DNA of 64,000 bases. Origin: Kofleriaceae bacterium (GTDB lineage: Bacteria > Myxococcota_A > Polyangia > Haliangiales > Haliangiaceae). The position numbers and the translations under genes are program-made. Positions 7,930-16,135 of the stretch are shown here, piece after piece; position 1 is the stretch's first letter; each line of letters opens with the position of its first letter. The notes below the pieces were generated by a model, which was given only the letters and a program-made list of their open reading frames with translations, ran no database searches and was not told where the DNA came from. The DNA lies in assembly GCA_025357755.1 (NCBI GenBank), contig JANXOP010000395.1, forward strand, positions 1 through 64,000, in the 5' to 3' direction.

Positions 7930-8667
7930 GTGAAGAGCCGGGCGCGGCAGGCGCAACGATTGGTGCAGGTGCTGGCGGTGACCTACGCGTGTGCCGCTTG
8001 CGGAGGTCCCGGTGGGCCGGCCTCGCCAGCGGCCGATGGCGTGCGCGAGTACGTCAAGGCGTTGCACTCGAACGATCCGCACGACGCGTACGACCTGCTT
8101 GCCTCCGACGTGAAGAAGAAGCTCAGCTACGACGAGTTCGCGTTGCAGTGGAAGCAGTCGCAAGAGGAACGGACGTGGCAGGCCAAGGTCCTCGAGGATT
8201 CGCTCAAGGGCAATCCCGATGTCGGCGAGCGCGCCCTCGTCAGCTTCTCGGATGGCAAGCTCGTCCAGCTCCAGCGCGAGGGTAAGACCTGGCGGCTGGA
8301 GTCCGAGCTCGTGGCGCGCTCGCGCGCGAAACAACCGCGCGATGCGATCCGGCTGTTCGCCGATGCGGTCGCCGCGAAGGACGTGCCCGGGGCCCTGAAC
8401 ATGCTCACGCAGCGCCGGCGGGATGGCCTGCAGAAGCAAGTCGAGGGCTTCATCGCCGGCCTCGGCAAGCACATCAACGGCTCGCTCGAGACGCTCGGTG
8501 ATCGCGCCGAGCTGCGCTGGGACGAGAATGGCATCCGCTACCGCATCGTGCTTCGCAAAGAAGAAGACGAGTGGCGCGTCGACGATATCTATATCCGGCC
8601 AGCGCCGAAGACCGAAGACGACGCCAAAGATGGCGGCGCCGAGACCGCGGTCCCCGAAGACTTCTAA
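7930..8667 (+). CDS. Lipoprotein with two NTF2-like (DUF4878-type) domains
   Basis: Predicted exported lipoprotein of about 245 aa. The best start is GTG at 7930, giving a basic N-terminus and a hydrophobic core ending TYACAACGG. Cys in either YAC or AAC could be the lipidated residue. Two similar alpha+beta modules follow: one opening VREYVKALHSNDPHDAYDLL, the other AIRLFADAVAAKDVPGALN. Both resemble small NTF2-like domains that often bind ligands or stabilise envelope complexes. A reading frame extends upstream to 7846, but that part overlaps the terminator and is unlikely to be translated. The gene is convergent with the kinase gene. Specific function unknown. Confidence 0.75.
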   Translation: MKSRARQAQRLVQVLAVTYACAACGGPGGPASPAADGVREYVKALHSNDPHDAYDLLASDVKKKLSYDEFALQWKQSQEERTWQAKVLEDSLKGNPDVGERALVSFSDGKLVQLQREGKTWRLESELVARSRAKQPRDAIRLFADAVAAKDVPGALNMLTQRRRDGLQKQVEGFIAGLGKHINGSLETLGDRAELRWDENGIRYRIVLRKEEDEWRVDDIYIRPAPKTEDDAKDGGAETAVPEDF

Positions 8668-8701
8668 CTCGGCTGCCGGAGAGCAAGTCCCGGCCTGCGA
8701 G

Positions 8702-9868
8702 CTACGCCTTCTTGCGACCGAAGAACGGCAAGCGGTGGCGCAGCCCACGCAGCTTGTCGAGCGTGCTGCCCGATGGCGGCGTGTTCGTGTTCGAAGCCGG
8801 CATGATTTTCGGCGCGAGCTCGATCCGCGGCGTGTCGTCGGCGCCGACCATCTGCGCGACGGGCGTCGCCGACGATGGATCGCCCGTGAGCACGCCGAGG
8901 CCCATACCCTCGCGCGCTTCTTCGACGGTCTTCGCGAGCACGGTGTGGAGGTCCTTGCGAAGCTGGACCTTCTTGAGCGTGGTGCCGATCTGACGAGCCA
9001 TCTCGCGCGCCGAGGGAAACCGCGCATCGGTGCTCGGCGCGAGGGCGCGTTGAATGATCGTGACGAACGGCGCCGGCACGTCGGGTCGTAGCGGTCGCAG
9101 TGGTTGCACCATGCAATCGCGGAGACGCGTGTACGTCTCGTAGTCGGTGGTGCCGTCGAACAACTTGCGACCGACGAGCGCCTCCCAGAGGACCGAGCCG
9201 CAGGCGAATTGATCGCTCGCCGGAATCGGTCGACCACCCGCCACGATCTCGGGTGCGAGGTACGACATCTTGCCCTTGACGATACCGGTCTCGGTCGTCT
9301 CTTGCGGACGATCGTTCGCGAGGGCGAGCCCGAAATCGATCAGCTTCACCATGCCGCGCGTCGTCAACAGTACATTGTGCGGCGAGACATCGCGATGGAC
9401 GACCGGCAGCGAGCGACCATCAGGACCGACCCGCTCGTGCGCAGCCGCGAGCCCGCGCAAGATACCGACGCCGACCGCGGCGACGAGCTCCCATCGCGTG
9501 GGCTCGCTGCGCTGCGCGTGCCAGCGGATCCAGGTGCCGAGATCGACGCCGTCGATCCACTCGAGCACCATGTAGTAGTTCCCGCGGTCGTGGACGAAGT
9601 CGTGGACCTCGGCAACGTTCGGAGACTGCAGCATCGAACCGAGCCGCGCTTCTTCCACGAACATCGCGACGTAGGAAGGTTGGACCGCGAGGTTCTGGTG
9701 CATCTGCTTCACGGCGACATCTCGGACGAACCCCGAGTCACCACGAACGCGTCCGCGCCAGACATCCGCCATGCCGCCTCGCCCTGCTACTTCGATGAGC
9801 TCGTAGCGGCCGCCGATGATCATCCCGGGTCGGGGCTCCTCGGCCATCTCGCGTACATCTTGACACAA
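8702..9868 (-). CDS. Hanks-type Ser/Thr protein kinase
   Basis: Cytoplasmic eukaryotic-like kinase that phosphorylates Ser/Thr on partner proteins, probably including FHA-domain targets. Kinase core is about residues 20-290: glycine loop GRGGMADVW, ATP Lys K54 (VAVKQM), catalytic loop HRDVSPHN with D160, DFG at 178-180, and APE in SYLAPEIVAGG. All catalytic residues are present and the Arg-Asp pair implies activation-loop phosphorylation. The HRDVSPxN variant is common in myxobacterial kinases. The C-terminal 100 residues are a Pro/Thr-rich tail ending in a basic patch (FFGRKKA), with no transmembrane helix, so it should be soluble. Start could be ATG at 9868 or 9847. It is divergent from the SirB1-like gene. 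Confidence 0.93.
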   Translation of the reverse strand: MCQDVREMAEEPRPGMIIGGRYELIEVAGRGGMADVWRGRVRGDSGFVRDVAVKQMHQNLAVQPSYVAMFVEEARLGSMLQSPNVAEVHDFVHDRGNYYMVLEWIDGVDLGTWIRWHAQRSEPTRWELVAAVGVGILRGLAAAHERVGPDGRSLPVVHRDVSPHNVLLTTRGMVKLIDFGLALANDRPQETTETGIVKGKMSYLAPEIVAGGRPIPASDQFACGSVLWEALVGRKLFDGTTDYETYTRLRDCMVQPLRPLRPDVPAPFVTIIQRALAPSTDARFPSAREMARQIGTTLKKVQLRKDLHTVLAKTVEEAREGMGLGVLTGDPSSATPVAQMVGADDTPRIELAPKIMPASNTNTPPSGSTLDKLRGLRHRLPFFGRKKA

Positions 9869-9955
9869 GATGCTCGTGAACGGAGGCGGCAGGGTGGCGA
9901 CGGTGGCGACGAGCGGGTGGCCGCGTGCGGGCGCATCGATGCTAATCTAGAGGGC

Positions 9956-10675
9956 ATGGAGTCCAGCCCGGGCCTCGCCCGGTTTGCTGAAGTGGTAGCC
10001 CGTGACGAGCTCGCACTCGATCACGCCGCGCTGCTCATCGGCGCGTGGGACTTTCCGCAACGCGATCTCGAGGGCTATCGCGCGTCGCTCGACGACATCG
10101 CGAAGCAGGTCGCTCCGGATGTCGCCGCCGCTGACAACAGTCCTGACCGCGCCAAGGTGATCGCGAGCTGGTTGTTCACGCGGCTCGGGTACGCGGGCAA
10201 CACCGATGACTATTACGACCCGCGTAACTCGTTCCTGTGCGAGGTCATCGATCGCAAGCGCGGTATTCCGATCTCGTTGTCGGTGCTCTACCTCGAGGTC
10301 GCGCGTCGGGTCGGTGTGCTCGCGCAGGGCGTGAACTTTCCAGGGCACTTCTTGGTGCGCGTCGCGACCGAGGATACCTGGCTGTTCCTCGATCCATACA
10401 ACCACGGCGCCCAGCTCACGCCCGCGGATCTCGAGGCGCTCTTGCGCAAGACCACCACCCCGACCGCGGTGCTCGAGCCGAGCGTGATCGCCGCGGCAAG
10501 CAAGCGTCAGATCGTCGCGCGCATGCTCGTCAACCTCGCCGGGATCTACGGGCGCAACGGTGATCTGCCACGCTCGCTCGACGTGCTCGAACGGCTCGCG
10601 ATCCTCGAGCCGATGAATCCGCGGATCGCGCGCGACCTCGCCCAGCTTCGTGAACGCGTCACTGCCCTGAACTGA
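9956..10675 (+). CDS. SirB1-family transglutaminase-like/TPR protein
   Basis: About 239 aa. Residues about 55-165 match the SirB1 transglutaminase-like fold (DDYYDPRNSFLCEVIDRKRG, ISLSVLYLEVARRVG, NFPGHFLVR, FLDPYNHG). The C-terminus carries TPR-like helices (NLAGIYGRNGDLPRSLDVLE, AILEPMNPRIARDLAQ). SirB1 proteins have no settled biochemical role. ATG at 9956 was chosen because the family homology begins right after it, and an upstream extension would run antisense to the kinase gene. The next gene, an Fe-S protein, starts 7 nt after the stop, so the two form an operon. Confidence 0.88.
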   Translation: MESSPGLARFAEVVARDELALDHAALLIGAWDFPQRDLEGYRASLDDIAKQVAPDVAAADNSPDRAKVIASWLFTRLGYAGNTDDYYDPRNSFLCEVIDRKRGIPISLSVLYLEVARRVGVLAQGVNFPGHFLVRVATEDTWLFLDPYNHGAQLTPADLEALLRKTTTPTAVLEPSVIAAASKRQIVARMLVNLAGIYGRNGDLPRSLDVLERLAILEPMNPRIARDLAQLRERVTALN

Positions 10676-10682
10676 GTACCCG

Positions 10683-11822
10683 ATGTCTGATTTCTCCGCG
10701 GACGCTGTCGCCAAGCAGCTCGACTACTGCACCTTCTGCCCGAAGATGTGCCGGCACGCATGCCCGGTCTCGACGGCGAGCGGGCGCGAAACACACATCC
10801 CGCAGGTCAAGATGGATCGCCTGAACCAGCTCCGCCTCGGGCGTGGCAGCTGGACGGCCGAGTCGACCGATCCACTATGGGCATGCACGGGTTGTCGCCA
10901 TTGCACCGCGTACTGCGATCACGGCAACGAGCCCGGCCTGGTGCTGCTCTCGGGCCGCGCGGCCGCCGTGGAGCGAGGCGTGCCGCATCCGGCGCTCGTC
11001 GGGTATTCGGAGCGCTTCCGCGCGCGCGAGAAGCGGTTGAGTGCGCAGCTGCAGAGCTCGTTCGGCGACCGGCTCGCGACCGAGGGCGAGCTCGGCTACT
11101 GGCCCGGCTGCGACGCGATCGACAAGGGCAGCGCTGACATCGCCGCGGCCCTCGCGGTGTTCGATCGCACGGGCCTCGAGCACGTCAAGATCGTCGAGGC
11201 ACCGCAGGCGTGCGCCGGCTATCCCCTGCTCGCAGCCGGCCATCGCGATCTCTTCCGCTGGCATGCCGGTCGCGTCGCGGCTGCGATGCGCGGGTTCAAG
11301 AAGGTCGCGATGAACTGCAGCGCGTGCTTGTTCGCGGTGCGCGAGCAGTACGCCGCCGAGGGCGTGCAGGTCAGCGCCGAGGTCGTCGCCGTGGCCGACG
11401 TGCTCGCACCCGCGGCCGCGAACCTCGCGTGTCAGATGCAGCGCAAGAGCGTCTACTATCACGACCCCTGCTATCACGCGCGCTACAACGACGTGATCGA
11501 GTCGCCGCGCAAGGCGCTGTCCCAGCTCGTCGAGGTTCGCGAGCTCGGCTGGTCCAAGGGCGATACCGAGTGCTGCGGCGGCGGCGGGCTGTTGCCCAAG
11601 ACGATGCCGCTCGTAGCCGATCAGATGAGCAAGCGCCGGCTCGCCGAGGTCCACGCCGCCGGCGGTGGCATGGTCGTCACGTCGTGCGCGACCTGCGCGT
11701 TCATGTTGAAGCGCAATGCACCCGCGTCGGTCGAGGTCGTCGATCTCGCGACCGCGATGGCGATGCTCTCGCAGACGCCGTTCACGCCGCCGCCGGGCGG
11801 CGACGTCGACGCCGACGACTAG
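10683..11822 (+). CDS. (Fe-S)-binding CCG-domain oxidoreductase subunit (GlpC/HdrD-like)
   Basis: Cytoplasmic electron-transfer protein of the heterodisulfide-reductase D/GlpC type. The N-terminus carries two ferredoxin-like [4Fe-4S] motifs: [13 protein letters not shown] (residues 16-28) and [14 protein letters not shown]. Two cysteine-rich CCG modules follow: one spans CAGYP and NCSACLF, the other [16 protein letters not shown] and SCATC. Length (379 aa) fits the family. No flavoprotein or membrane partner is adjacent. The only operon partner is the SirB1-like gene 7 nt upstream, an unusual pairing that gives no clear substrate. Expected to pass electrons between a dehydrogenase and a quinone or thiol acceptor; the specific reaction is unknown. 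Confidence 0.85.
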   Translation: MSDFSADAVAKQLDYCTFCPKMCRHACPVSTASGRETHIPQVKMDRLNQLRLGRGSWTAESTDPLWACTGCRHCTAYCDHGNEPGLVLLSGRAAAVERGVPHPALVGYSERFRAREKRLSAQLQSSFGDRLATEGELGYWPGCDAIDKGSADIAAALAVFDRTGLEHVKIVEAPQACAGYPLLAAGHRDLFRWHAGRVAAAMRGFKKVAMNCSACLFAVREQYAAEGVQVSAEVVAVADVLAPAAANLACQMQRKSVYYHDPCYHARYNDVIESPRKALSQLVEVRELGWSKGDTECCGGGGLLPKTMPLVADQMSKRRLAEVHAAGGGMVVTSCATCAFMLKRNAPASVEVVDLATAMAMLSQTPFTPPPGGDVDADD

Positions 11823-11837
11823 CGAAGGACATCTCGC

Positions 11838-12743
11838 TCACGAGCGACCGGTGCCGGCGTGCGCTTCTCGATACGCGCTCGGCGACATACCGTTGATCCG
11901 GCGAAACGCCGCCGTGAAGGCCGGCGCGGATCGGAACCCGACCTCGCGCGCGATCGCCTCGATCTTGGTCGCGTGCTGGACGAGCAGCGCCTCCGCCGCC
12001 TGGACCCGGACACGCGCGAGCTCCGCGCTGAACTTGGTCCCGCACTCCGAGATCCGGCGCTGGAGTGATCGCGTGCTGACCACGAGCGCGGCCGCGACCC
12101 GGTCGAGCGTGGCGTGTTGCAGATCGAGTGCGAGCGCCGCATGAAGCTTGCGCACGAGCTCGGGTTGCGTGAACGAAGCGTACAGCTCCTCGAGCGCGTG
12201 ACGATCCGCGGCAGGGACCGCCAGGAACGCGTAGGCCTCCCGCCGCGATGCACACAGCTTCGCGTCGAATCGTGGCAGCACCCAGTCGTGAAACAGCCCC
12301 GCGATCGCGGCTCCGGCGAGTCCGTCCGTGGGTCGTACGACCGCGAGCCGACGGGTGCGTGCGGCGAGGACGTCGGCGAACTGCGTGACGAACGACGAGA
12401 CGTATCCGAAAACGCTACGGTCGACCACCTCGACATCCGACATGTCGTGGAGCAGGTCGTACGGGGCAACCAGCGCCGCGTGGGTCGGCAACCCGAAGAG
12501 CGCCATCGCGAAGGCCTGATCGCGGAGGTCCAAGGGGCTTCGGTGCGCGGCACCAAAGCGCTGTGGTGACTGAACCCACACCATGAACGATTTTCCCTCG
12601 ATGACGCCTCCGATCGGGTCACCCAAGAATTCCGCCTGTGTTCGCCGCTGCACCGGGGGTGGATGGTACGTGGCCAGCGACCCGAAGCAAAGGTAGCCGG
12701 ATGTGTGTACGCCAACTGGCGTCGCGAACCCGCCAATGCACAT
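11838..12743 (-). CDS. AraC-family transcriptional regulator
   Basis: DNA-binding regulator of about 301 aa. The C-terminal 90 residues contain two helix-turn-helix motifs: LDRVAAALVVSTRSLQRRI and KIEAIAREVGFRSAPAFTAA followed by FRRINGMSPSAYRE, the classic AraC signature. The N-terminal sensor domain starts around LGDPIGGVIEGKSFMVW and resembles ligand-independent AraC regulators that interpret phospho-partner or small-molecule input; I cannot name the ligand. The true start may lie downstream of ATG 12743, as the first 25 residues look non-homologous. It converges on the Fe-S gene (15-nt gap) and is divergent from the large repeat protein, which it might control. Confidence 0.85.
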   Translation of the reverse strand: MCIGGFATPVGVHTSGYLCFGSLATYHPPPVQRRTQAEFLGDPIGGVIEGKSFMVWVQSPQRFGAAHRSPLDLRDQAFAMALFGLPTHAALVAPYDLLHDMSDVEVVDRSVFGYVSSFVTQFADVLAARTRRLAVVRPTDGLAGAAIAGLFHDWVLPRFDAKLCASRREAYAFLAVPAADRHALEELYASFTQPELVRKLHAALALDLQHATLDRVAAALVVSTRSLQRRISECGTKFSAELARVRVQAAEALLVQHATKIEAIAREVGFRSAPAFTAAFRRINGMSPSAYREAHAGTGRS

Positions 12744-12795
12744 TCGGCTCGCGATGTTCTTCCCATTTTCAGGGGCTGCTACCGTATCAGGGAGT

Positions 12796-15372
12796 ATGCG
12801 CGACGCTCAGCGGGACCCGCAGGTAGGTGCCCCCGAAGCTACGACCGAGACGGCCGATGCTGCCGGGCCGGAGGCGCGCGGGCTCGAGCAGTTCCGGCAG
12901 ATCGTGATGAGCCGAGACGTTCCGGTGATCGCGAAGTACCTGCGCGATGCAAAGCAGCCGCGACCGCTGATCGAGCAGCTCGTGCAGTGGACGAGCAACA
13001 GCTTCGTCCAGCAGGTCCTCGCGACGAAACCCGAACCGTCGCTGTGGCAACGGATCAGCTCGGTCGAGGATGGTCATCACCAGCTGGTCAATGTTTCGAA
13101 GGATGCATCGGCGACGGCCGCGACCACCGATGATCCCGCGCCCTCTTCGATGCAAGCGGCCGTGGTCGATCCGCGCGCGGCCAAGGTGCGCGACGCGGCG
13201 ACGGCGGTGATCGGCACGGGCGAGCACTCGCTCGGCGAGAAATCTTTTTCAGGCGCCGGCACTCTCGCGAGCACGGACAAGACGATCGAACACGCGCACG
13301 CGATCTCGACCGCGGGGGCCAAGGTCGGCGAGAGCTCGACGGCGGCAAGCGGAACAGCTTCGGCGAGCGTCGATGGCATGAAGGTCGGCGGCAACGCGAA
13401 TGCATCCGTGCAGGTCTTCGGCGGTCAGGCGGCGATCCACTCGAAGCCGATGACCCACGAGCTCCTCGGCGAGACCGTCAGCGCTCAGTTCTCGGTCGGC
13501 GTCGACGCGCAGGTGTTCGCGGAGGCGAAGGGCCAGCTCGGCATGGAGGTCGGCTGGACCGGCCTCGGAGCGCACGCTCACCTCTCTGGCCTCGGCAACT
13601 CCGCGGTCAACCTCACCGGGGCCGCGAGCCTCCAGTGGTCGAAACGCTCGCCCGCGGAGTACGCCGCAAAGATCGCGCAGTACCCGACCTGGCGCACCAC
13701 GCTCGCGCGGTTGCTACCTCCGTGGCTGATCCAGACGGTGCCCGACGCCAAGCTCACGAGCTGGCTGACCTCGCTCGTCGAGCTCGTGATCGCGGGCGGC
13801 GGAGGCGATGCGGTCGTCCTCGGAGCCAGTACGAGCGCGGGCGCGCGAGGCGCACTCGGGTTACCCGAGGTCTCGTTCGAGGGCGGCTCGCTCCACACCA
13901 AGGGTAGCGGCGGGCTGACGTTCGGCGGGTCGTCGATGAATGTCGACCTCGAGCTCGGGAAGGCGCGCGGCCTCGAGCTAATGTCCGTACTCGCGTTCCG
14001 TGGCACGACCGGGTTGCTCGAAAAGATCGCGCCGTCGGTGAAGCTGCCAGAGTTCTTGCGCGAGCGGCTGGGCGCGAGCTCGGACGCGATGCCGAACCAC
14101 GCGACGCAGGACGACCACGCGCATGCGAAACCTGCCGACGCCACGCATCGTGACGCTCCGGGTGCGGCTGCGACGCCGAGCACGTTCCGCGACAAGGTCG
14201 GGAAGCTCGACAAGAACGGCAACAACAGCCTCGTCAACTGGTCGCACGACCCGGATGGCGCGAGCGCTGCCGCGAACACCAAGGGTGAAGGTCACGATTT
14301 CACCATCACGAAGGCCAAGGGCGCGACCGCGGAGACCCACACCGGCGATGCCGCTCGCGCACGTCACGCCGAGTACTCCGCCCAAGACCAAGCGGAGGCC
14401 GCGGTGCCCGTCGCCGGGAAAGCCGGCAAGGTCAAGGACCTCGCGGCCAAGGCCCTCGGTGACGGCGAGAAGCAGCTCGGGCACAAAGAGACCTCGACCT
14501 CGGTTCGCGCGGTCGACCGCACGAACGTCGCGTTCGGAACCGAGCGCATCGTGCACGGCGACGTCAACGGCCGCGCCCTCGAGCTCGAGGCAGGCGCGGG
14601 TGGCGATCTCGGCATCTCCGCCGACAAGCTGCGCGTCGGTGGCAACGCCCACGCGTCGGCCTATCTCGTCGGTGCGCAGGTCCAGCTCGCCACCCCCGAT
14701 ATCGCGCTCGAAATGTTCGGCGAGCGCGTCACGGGCAAGTTCAATTTCGGCGTCGATGCCGGCGTGTTCGCCGAAGCGAACGGCAACGTCAACGTCGATG
14801 TCGGCTTCAAGGGCGGAGCGATCAGCGCGGATGTGTCTGGCTTCGTCGGCGCGAAGGCCGGCCTCACCGCGAACGCCGCGCTCACGTGGTCGCGCAAGTC
14901 GGCGCAGCAGTACGCGGATCAGATCGTGAAGAGCGGCAACTGGCGCGCGCTGCTCGCGGGCTACCTCCCAGCGTCGGCGCTCGAACACATGCCTGACAAG
15001 AAGCTCCACGCGTGGATGGAGAAGCTGGTCTCGCTGATCATGCACGGCGACGCCGGAGATGCGCTCGTGCTCGGTGCCTCGGCCCGGGCTGAAGGTTCGA
15101 TCGGCGTCGGTGCGGCCGGTGCGCTCTCGGCAGGCTTCCGTGGTGGCGTGATGCACGTGCATGGCCGCGGTGGCCTCTCGTTCGGACTCGGCGCGGGTGC
15201 GAACGTCGACCTCGCACTCGGACTCACCGATGGCATGGCCCTGCTCGGCATCCTCACGATGCGCGGCGCGACCGAGCTCCCGAACATGCTCCGGCCCGGC
15301 GTCTCGATCCGCGAGCACGTCAAGCCGTACGTCGGCCGCGTCGAGGCACCCACGCCGAAGAGTGACGGCTAA
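12796..15372 (+). CDS. Large protein with two similar ~280-residue Gly/Ala-rich repeats
   Basis: I do not recognise the family. The product has 858 aa and no signal peptide. A helical N-terminal region (residues 1-120, with LEQFRQIVMSRDVPVIAKYL) precedes repeat 1 (about 128-405), a hydrophilic His/Asp-rich linker (to 540) and repeat 2 (about 544-826). Each repeat holds KVGGNANAS/RVGGNAHASAY, then FSVGVDAQVFAEA/FNFGVDAGVFAEA, an SLQWSKRS/LTWSRKSAQQYA helix, GDAVVLGAS/GDALVLGAS, a GG-rich segment and GLELMSVLAFRG/GMALLGILTMRG. Alternating small residues and long amphipathic stretches recall pore-forming or secreted effector proteins, but no catalytic motif is visible. ATG at 12796 is preferred; the closest SD-like sequence (AGGGAG) is unusually near. 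It is divergent from an AraC regulator. Confidence 0.7.
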   Translation: MRDAQRDPQVGAPEATTETADAAGPEARGLEQFRQIVMSRDVPVIAKYLRDAKQPRPLIEQLVQWTSNSFVQQVLATKPEPSLWQRISSVEDGHHQLVNVSKDASATAATTDDPAPSSMQAAVVDPRAAKVRDAATAVIGTGEHSLGEKSFSGAGTLASTDKTIEHAHAISTAGAKVGESSTAASGTASASVDGMKVGGNANASVQVFGGQAAIHSKPMTHELLGETVSAQFSVGVDAQVFAEAKGQLGMEVGWTGLGAHAHLSGLGNSAVNLTGAASLQWSKRSPAEYAAKIAQYPTWRTTLARLLPPWLIQTVPDAKLTSWLTSLVELVIAGGGGDAVVLGASTSAGARGALGLPEVSFEGGSLHTKGSGGLTFGGSSMNVDLELGKARGLELMSVLAFRGTTGLLEKIAPSVKLPEFLRERLGASSDAMPNHATQDDHAHAKPADATHRDAPGAAATPSTFRDKVGKLDKNGNNSLVNWSHDPDGASAAANTKGEGHDFTITKAKGATAETHTGDAARARHAEYSAQDQAEAAVPVAGKAGKVKDLAAKALGDGEKQLGHKETSTSVRAVDRTNVAFGTERIVHGDVNGRALELEAGAGGDLGISADKLRVGGNAHASAYLVGAQVQLATPDIALEMFGERVTGKFNFGVDAGVFAEANGNVNVDVGFKGGAISADVSGFVGAKAGLTANAALTWSRKSAQQYADQIVKSGNWRALLAGYLPASALEHMPDKKLHAWMEKLVSLIMHGDAGDALVLGASARAEGSIGVGAAGALSAGFRGGVMHVHGRGGLSFGLGAGANVDLALGLTDGMALLGILTMRGATELPNMLRPGVSIREHVKPYVGRVEAPTPKSDG

Positions 15373-15384
15373 CGGCTCGATTCG

Positions 15385-15412
15385 TCGACCACGTGGTCGA
15401 GCACGTGCTCGA
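15385..15412. promoter_or_regulatory. Two overlapping 16-bp CACGTG palindromes
   Basis: TCGACCACGTGGTCGA (15385-15400) and TCGAGCACGTGCTCGA (15397-15412) are both perfect palindromes sharing TCGA. Their CACGTG centres are 12 bp apart. They lie 13 nt after the stop of the repeat protein, between convergent genes, so a terminator or a protein-binding site is more likely than a promoter. No T-tract follows either strand. Confidence 0.45.
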
Positions 15413-15490
15413 TCTCGAACAGAGGTGCGCGCTCACCGAGTCTCGTTCGTCTGCATCGCCTGAATCGGATCGATTGCAGCGAGCACTGCG

Positions 15491-16120
15491 TTAGCGGGTC
15501 GTCGGTTCGCTCGCGGCGTCCGCGTACCACGCGCGCATCGCGGGCAGTGCGAGCACGGTCTCGACATACGTTTGGTTCACGGGCGCGAGCTCGACCGCGA
15601 ACGTCTGAAACCGCGTGACGACCGGCGCGTACATCGCATCGGCGATCGTGAACGTACCGAACAAGAACGGCCCACCACTCGCGGCGAGCGCGGTCGACCA
15701 CACCTCCTCGATCCGAGCGATATCGGCGAGTGACTCCGGCGTGCGTCCCTGCCCCGAGCGATCCGCGCCGAGATCCATCGACATGTGCGTGCGCAGGGCC
15801 GCGAAACCCGAATGCATCTCCGAGGCGATCGATCGGGCACGGGCCCGCGCGCCGCGTTCGTCGGGCCACAGCCCCGCGGTCGGGTAGAGCTCGGCGACGT
15901 ACTCGCAGATCGCGAGCGAATCGAAGATCACCTGATCGCCATCGTGGAGCACGGGCACGCGACCCGACGGGCTGATCGCGGCGATGTGCGCCCTGGTATC
16001 TTTTTGATCGAGCAGGATCGTCTTGGTCGTGAGCTCGGCACCGGCGTGCACGAGCGCGAGGTAGGGCCGGAGCGACCAGGACGAGTACCGCTTGCTACCG
16101 ACGTAGAGGGTGAGCGCCAT
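15491..16120 (-). CDS. Glutathione S-transferase family protein
   Basis: Cytosolic GST-fold enzyme of 209 aa. The thioredoxin-like N-domain (1-75) has the likely catalytic Ser in YSSWSLRPYLAL, the cis-Pro loop GRVPVLHD, and the Glu/Asp-Ser glutathione contact FDSLAICEYVAE. The all-helical C-domain carries the N-capping motif FTIADAMYAPVVTRF. This pattern resembles zeta-type and related serine GSTs. ATG at 16120 is chosen; GTG at 16129 would add three residues. The gene follows the REC/DUF4388-like gene by 15 nt from this start, so the two may be cotranscribed by read-through. A glutamate-cysteine ligase for glutathione synthesis is encoded about 6 kb away. Confidence 0.88.
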   Translation of the reverse strand: MALTLYVGSKRYSSWSLRPYLALVHAGAELTTKTILLDQKDTRAHIAAISPSGRVPVLHDGDQVIFDSLAICEYVAELYPTAGLWPDERGARARARSIASEMHSGFAALRTHMSMDLGADRSGQGRTPESLADIARIEEVWSTALAASGGPFLFGTFTIADAMYAPVVTRFQTFAVELAPVNQTYVETVLALPAMRAWYADAASEPTTR

Positions 16121-16135
16121 GCAGGCCACCCTAGC

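Noticed and set aside
12796-15372. Extracellular contractile injection system effector assignment
   Set aside because: No sheath, tube, baseplate or AAA+ genes and no DUF4157-like leader are present in the window; only composition suggested it.
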